From: CAIYRG01 sp963747255
GTDB taxonomy: Bacteria; Pseudomonadota; Alphaproteobacteria; Micropepsales; Micropepsaceae
Length of the DNA stretch: 64,000 nucleotides
Direction of reading: 5' to 3'
NCBI GenBank assembly: GCA_963747255.1
Contig: CAVVEG010000017.1
Span: 620,001 to 684,000, forward strand
Positions 61,405 through 64,000 of the stretch are shown piece by piece. The notes beneath the pieces were generated by a model. The model ran no database searches. It was not told where the DNA came from and saw nothing but the letters and a program-made list of their open reading frames with translations. Each line of letters opens with the position of its first letter. Position 1 is the stretch's first letter. Both the position numbers and the translations under genes were made by a program.

Positions 61405-62274
61405 ATGAAAATAGATTCAGACGAATTTCGCGTGCCGGAAGGGCACCAAGTCAACCTCAAAAAATGGCCAACAAAGATTGCCGCCGTGTACCGCTCGAAA
61501 GATCAGTACAAAAGACGTTTGGAAGAACACATTGCGCGCTTAAGTTCGCAACAGCAGCTTCTGTACGCAGTCAACCGCCATGCCATGCTGTTGATCTTTC
61601 AGGCAATGGATGCGGCGGGGAAAGACGGCGCTATCCGGCACGTGATGTCCGGTGTCAATCCCCAGGGCTGCCAGGTATTCAGTTTCAAACATCCCAGCGC
61701 CGCGGAACTGGAACACGACTTTCTCTGGCGCACCACGCGTGATCTGCCGGAGCGCGGCAAGATTGGCATCTTCAATCGGTCTTATTACGAAGAAGTGCTG
61801 ATTGTTCGCGTACACTCTGAGATTCTTCGCAGTGAAAGATTGCCTGACGCGTTGCTCGACAAAAAAAAGATCTGGCACCACCGCTACCGTTCCATTGTGG
61901 ATTTGGAGCGACACCTTTATGAAAACGGAACGCGCGTCCTCAAATTCTTTCTTCATCTCTCAAAGGATGAGCAGCGAAGGCGCTTTCTAGCTCGCATTGA
62001 TGAACCGGAGAAGAACTGGAAATTCAGTTTCGCGGACATCGAGGAGCGGAAATTCTGGAACCGGTATATGAAAGTGTACGGGGAATGCCTCAGTGCGACG
62101 AGCACCGAACGGGCGCCCTGGTACGTCGTTCCGGCCGACGATAAAGAAAACGCCCGGTTGATTGTTTCCCAGATCGTCCTCGATACTTTTGAGAAACTCA
62201 AAATGTCATACCCCAGGACGACTGCAAAACGGCAGAAGGAACTGCTCGCGATCCGTAAGCGGCTCGCAAAGTGA
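61405..62274 (+). CDS. Polyphosphate kinase 2 (PPK2 family)
   Basis: PPK2 transfers phosphate between polyphosphate and nucleoside di- or monophosphates. The 289-residue protein has the Walker A loop in FQAMDAAGKDGAIRHVMSGV (near residue 70), FNRSYYEEVLIVRVH (Walker B-like) and a lid-type region (FFLHLSKDEQRRRFLARIDEP). It is the single-domain class I form. AAGGGA precedes the ATG at 61405. Its coupling to a proton ATPase suggests energy supply under stress, when ATP can be regenerated from polyphosphate; that link is inference. Confidence 0.93.
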   Translation: MKIDSDEFRVPEGHQVNLKKWPTKIAAVYRSKDQYKRRLEEHIARLSSQQQLLYAVNRHAMLLIFQAMDAAGKDGAIRHVMSGVNPQGCQVFSFKHPSAAELEHDFLWRTTRDLPERGKIGIFNRSYYEEVLIVRVHSEILRSERLPDALLDKKKIWHHRYRSIVDLERHLYENGTRVLKFFLHLSKDEQRRRFLARIDEPEKNWKFSFADIEERKFWNRYMKVYGECLSATSTERAPWYVVPADDKENARLIVSQIVLDTFEKLKMSYPRTTAKRQKELLAIRKRLAK

Positions 62275-62740
62275 ACCTTTGCGCCCCTCAGAAGGCGCGC
62301 CAAACGGAATTGGAGGGCAAGGCATTCAAATTGATCAACCGGCCGCCGCCGTATTTTGACGATTGAAGCAACCGGTAATTGCTGACTTTACCCGCTTTGG
62401 CGGACGCATAAACCTGTGTTGACGAATGACCCCTCCCGATCCTCGCGGTGGTTACGTCTCCTCTGGCGCTCTACCGCCGCAAATAAGCGACTTGCCCCGT
62501 TAGTGCACGCGCACGGCGCCTCTCTGTCGATACCTTTGCTGGCTGCCACGTCCGGCAACAGGATGCCCGTCACCAATCAGTGGATCGCAATAATGACGGC
62601 AATTGTGGTCAATCCGGTACAGACGCACTTCCCTGCGTTGCCTTACCGTACTTTTAAGTCAAGGCCCGCGATTGCAGCGCCCACCTGGGCAATATCCGCA
62701 CGCCGCTTTGGCAGCCAGATAATCATGAGGAGAAGCAATT
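62275..62740. other. 466-base gap with a repeat copy, no supported gene
   Basis: The gap holds the second copy of the 34-bp repeat (62381-62414). Its longer ORFs on both strands lack ribosome sites and family resemblance. Remnants of a gene related to the stretch at 58287 are possible, because the repeat is translatable as VIADFTRFGGRINL before a TGA. Confidence 0.45.
62381..62414. repeat. 34-bp imperfect direct repeat, copy 2
   Basis: Partner of 58287-58320, 28 of 34 bases identical, same orientation, about 4.1 kb away. It lies about 107 bases after the PPK2 stop. Confidence 0.5.
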
Positions 62741-63037
62741 ATGAAATACCCGGTACAGGCCGCGATGCTCATTTTTTTACTTGGACTAAGCGCCTGCAAC
62801 GTCAGCGCTCCCGCAGCCGTGCCGGGCCCACCAGGACCGACCGGTGCCCAGGGTAATCAGGGAAATGCCGGTTCGACCGGGAGTGTCGGAAACACAGGGG
62901 ATACCGGAGCGACTGGCGCAACAGGAAATCAGGGCAACACTGGTGATACCGGCGCAACTGGAGCTACCGGCGAACAGGGAAACAAGGGGCGTACAGGAGC
63001 AGCGGGAGGCGACACGACCATCATTGTCAAACCTTAG
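62741..63037 (+). CDS. Collagen-like repeat lipoprotein
   Basis: The 98-residue protein has a signal peptide with lipobox LSAC (Cys near residue 19). It then carries a run of Gly-X-Y triplets from GPPGPTGAQG through GNTGDTGATGATGNQGNTGD to GRTGAAGG, about 20 triplets, and a short end (DTTIIVKP). It should form a trimeric collagen-like stalk on the outer membrane or in the periplasm. The triplets repeat at the DNA level, so their number may vary between strains. GAGGAG precedes the ATG by about 8 bases. Confidence 0.85.
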   Translation: MKYPVQAAMLIFLLGLSACNVSAPAAVPGPPGPTGAQGNQGNAGSTGSVGNTGDTGATGATGNQGNTGDTGATGATGEQGNKGRTGAAGGDTTIIVKP

Positions 63038-63105
63038 GCACGCATGGTTGGGCGCAGGTCACACAGGCACAGAAACTGGCGTCTACATCAAAATGAACAT
63101 GCTCA

Positions 63106-63249
63106 ATGCAAATTATCAACATCGGACAAATTATCAACATCGGAGTCGCTCTATAGACCGTTAATACCTTTATCCCGATTGACGTAAAGATCAAAAGCAT
63201 ACTGAATTTATTCGTTGTGGTGGTGGTTTCCGTATGGTTGTTACTTTGA
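63106..63249 (+). pseudogene. Thivi_2564-like small membrane protein with in-frame amber codon
   Basis: The frame from ATG 63106 reads MQIINIGQIINIGVAL, then TAG at 63154-63156, then TVNTFIPIDVKIKSILNLF and VVVVVSVWLLL to TGA. The part after the TAG closely resembles the short Thivi_2564-type membrane protein family (VNTYIPMDxKIKxILN). TAG would be one base from TGG (Trp), which suits the family. The first 36 bases are an exact 18-bp tandem repeat, CAAATTATCAACATCGGA twice, perhaps a recent duplication. Either a decayed gene or a readthrough product. Confidence 0.5.
63109..63144 (+). repeat. Two exact 18-bp tandem repeats
   Basis: CAAATTATCAACATCGGA occurs twice in direct succession (63109-63126 and 63127-63144), inside the broken membrane-protein gene. 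Eighteen bases keep the reading frame, adding QIINIG. Confidence 0.85.
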
Positions 63250-63363
63250 TTTTTATCGCGACGCTGTTCGCAACTGGACCAGGCGAGAAACCGGTGCTTT
63301 TTTGACTACGGAACAGCACACTTGCCTTTGCTGGGACAGACAGGCTGAGAAAGGAATATCGCC

Positions 63364-63723
63364 TTGAATTTCTTTAGCACCTACATTGTCTTGTCTCTGC
63401 TTGTTGTCGCATTCGCAATTTTCGCCGCGTCGGTCAGGATTGTGCATTCAGATGAGCGCGCCATGGTGTTTACACTTGGTCGTCTCAAGGGCGTCAAAGG
63501 TCCCGGCATTGTAGTTCTGGTTCCTTTTTTCCAGAAAATGGTGCGTGTTGATTTCAAATATGGTGCGCGCGCCCTCGAAAGCAGGCGAAATTCGCTGAAC
63601 TACACCCGCCACTCTGCAGTCGCGCAGCGTCCAAATGTTGATCGGGATCGGCGCCAAACAGCATTCGAACATCAGCATCATGGCGATTGGCATTCTCAAG
63701 TCGATTACGCGCAGTCTGGATAG
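63364..63723 (+). pseudogene. Slipin/SPFH (band 7) protein fragment
   Basis: The first 70 codons encode the slipin N-terminus: a membrane helix (FSTYIVLSLLVVAFAIFAAS), then VRIVHSDERAMVFTLGRLKG and GPGIVVLVPFFQKMVRVDFK. The band 7 domain should follow with a DVPxQDVxSRDNVxV-type segment, but after residue 70 the sequence is unlike the family in every frame I read, and the ORF stops at 119 residues. The start is a TTG with AAAGGA upstream. It is a truncated gene or a recombined fragment. Confidence 0.6.
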
Positions 63724-64000
63724 GGCTCGGCGGGCAGTCGCGGATTGCATTCGTACCCCGATGTGATTCGGGCCGAACGCTATGAATCAGATCACGCAAT
63801 AACAACCGGACAAACGATCGTCCGTTCCTGGCTCAGAACCGCTTTTGCTATTTCGGCGTGGCCGGTCAGGTTGCGAATTGCGAAGATCGTGACTGGTCCG
63901 GGTTGGACCACACCGTGTCGCATATATCGTGAAAGGCGAAGTCCCCGTCATCCGTCTCTACGACAGCCCATCGCACCCGGAGCTAAACATGGATGATTTT
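63724..64000 (+). other. End of window, unassigned coding-like fragments
   Basis: From about 63838 one frame reads RFCYFGVAGQVANCEDRDWS, then stops at TGA; another frame reads IVKGEVPVIRLYDSPSHPEL then NMDDF up to the window edge. These may be two parts of one frameshifted gene that continues beyond the window. I do not recognise the family. Confidence 0.3.

Overview
The window is a chromosomal segment of an alphaproteobacterium, most likely near the Rhizobiales or a related order; I cannot name the genus. The pointers are a MipZ-type division ATPase, an ArsR-methyltransferase (SahR-type) regulator ahead of metF-metH, class I PHA synthase with a phasin, DUF1489 and DUF1194 proteins, an HWE/HisKA_2-type histidine kinase, and the gene order aminotransferase-hom-glpX-recJ. 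The DNA is moderately GC-rich. Coding density is high in most of the window.

Layout. 0-2.4 kb: start of a kdp potassium-pump operon on the minus strand, with an outer-membrane beta-barrel gene and micro-ORFs upstream. 2.6-8.4 kb: a conserved unknown, a lytic transglycosylase, a fused SecDF translocase with two coupled one-helix micro-ORFs, and an mlaA-mlaC lipid-transport pair. 8.5-14.2 kb: sahR-metF-metH, a methionine-cycle operon with a readable promoter and operator. 14.2-18.3 kb: a looser accessory stretch with a DUF1194 protein, a PilZ protein, a small membrane protein behind a 7-codon leader, an IS630 remnant, a second mlaC, a HiPIP-like protein and tRNA-Glu. 18.4-24.2 kb: recJ, glpX, hom, an alaC-like aminotransferase and a lipoprotein. 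24.3-29.3 kb: phaC, ltaE, a TauE/SafE exporter and argC. 29.3-39.4 kb: envelope and exported proteins of mixed role, several with frame disruptions, then hsp20-lon. 39.4-46 kb: clpA-clpS, phasin, a penicillin-binding carboxypeptidase, a J-domain protein and mipZ. 46-50.5 kb: putA, panC and DUF1489. 50.6-64 kb: cytochrome c, an OmpA-like protein, Crp/Fnr regulator, sensor kinase, and a run of stress and envelope genes (glycine-zipper protein, AI-2E transporter family, DUF3309, proton P-type ATPase, PPK2, collagen-like lipoprotein, slipin fragment).

How the parts work together. Three circuits can be read from sequence. SahR probably represses its own operon through an inverted repeat placed just after a near-consensus promoter. 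Related TGCA-N-TGCA palindromes lie upstream of both phaC and the phasin gene and probably mark one PHA regulon. A TATAAGCG(S)CGTATAG box recurs upstream of the secDF and porin-kdp transcription units. Protein quality control is concentrated in hsp20-lon and clpA-clpS.

One caution: several conserved genes are broken by single-base shifts (transglycosylase, ICMT-like methyltransferase, HAD hydrolase, MAPEG protein, a coiled-coil ORF), and a 47-codon membrane-protein gene carries an in-frame amber codon. This may be real decay in accessory regions or consensus errors in the assembly.
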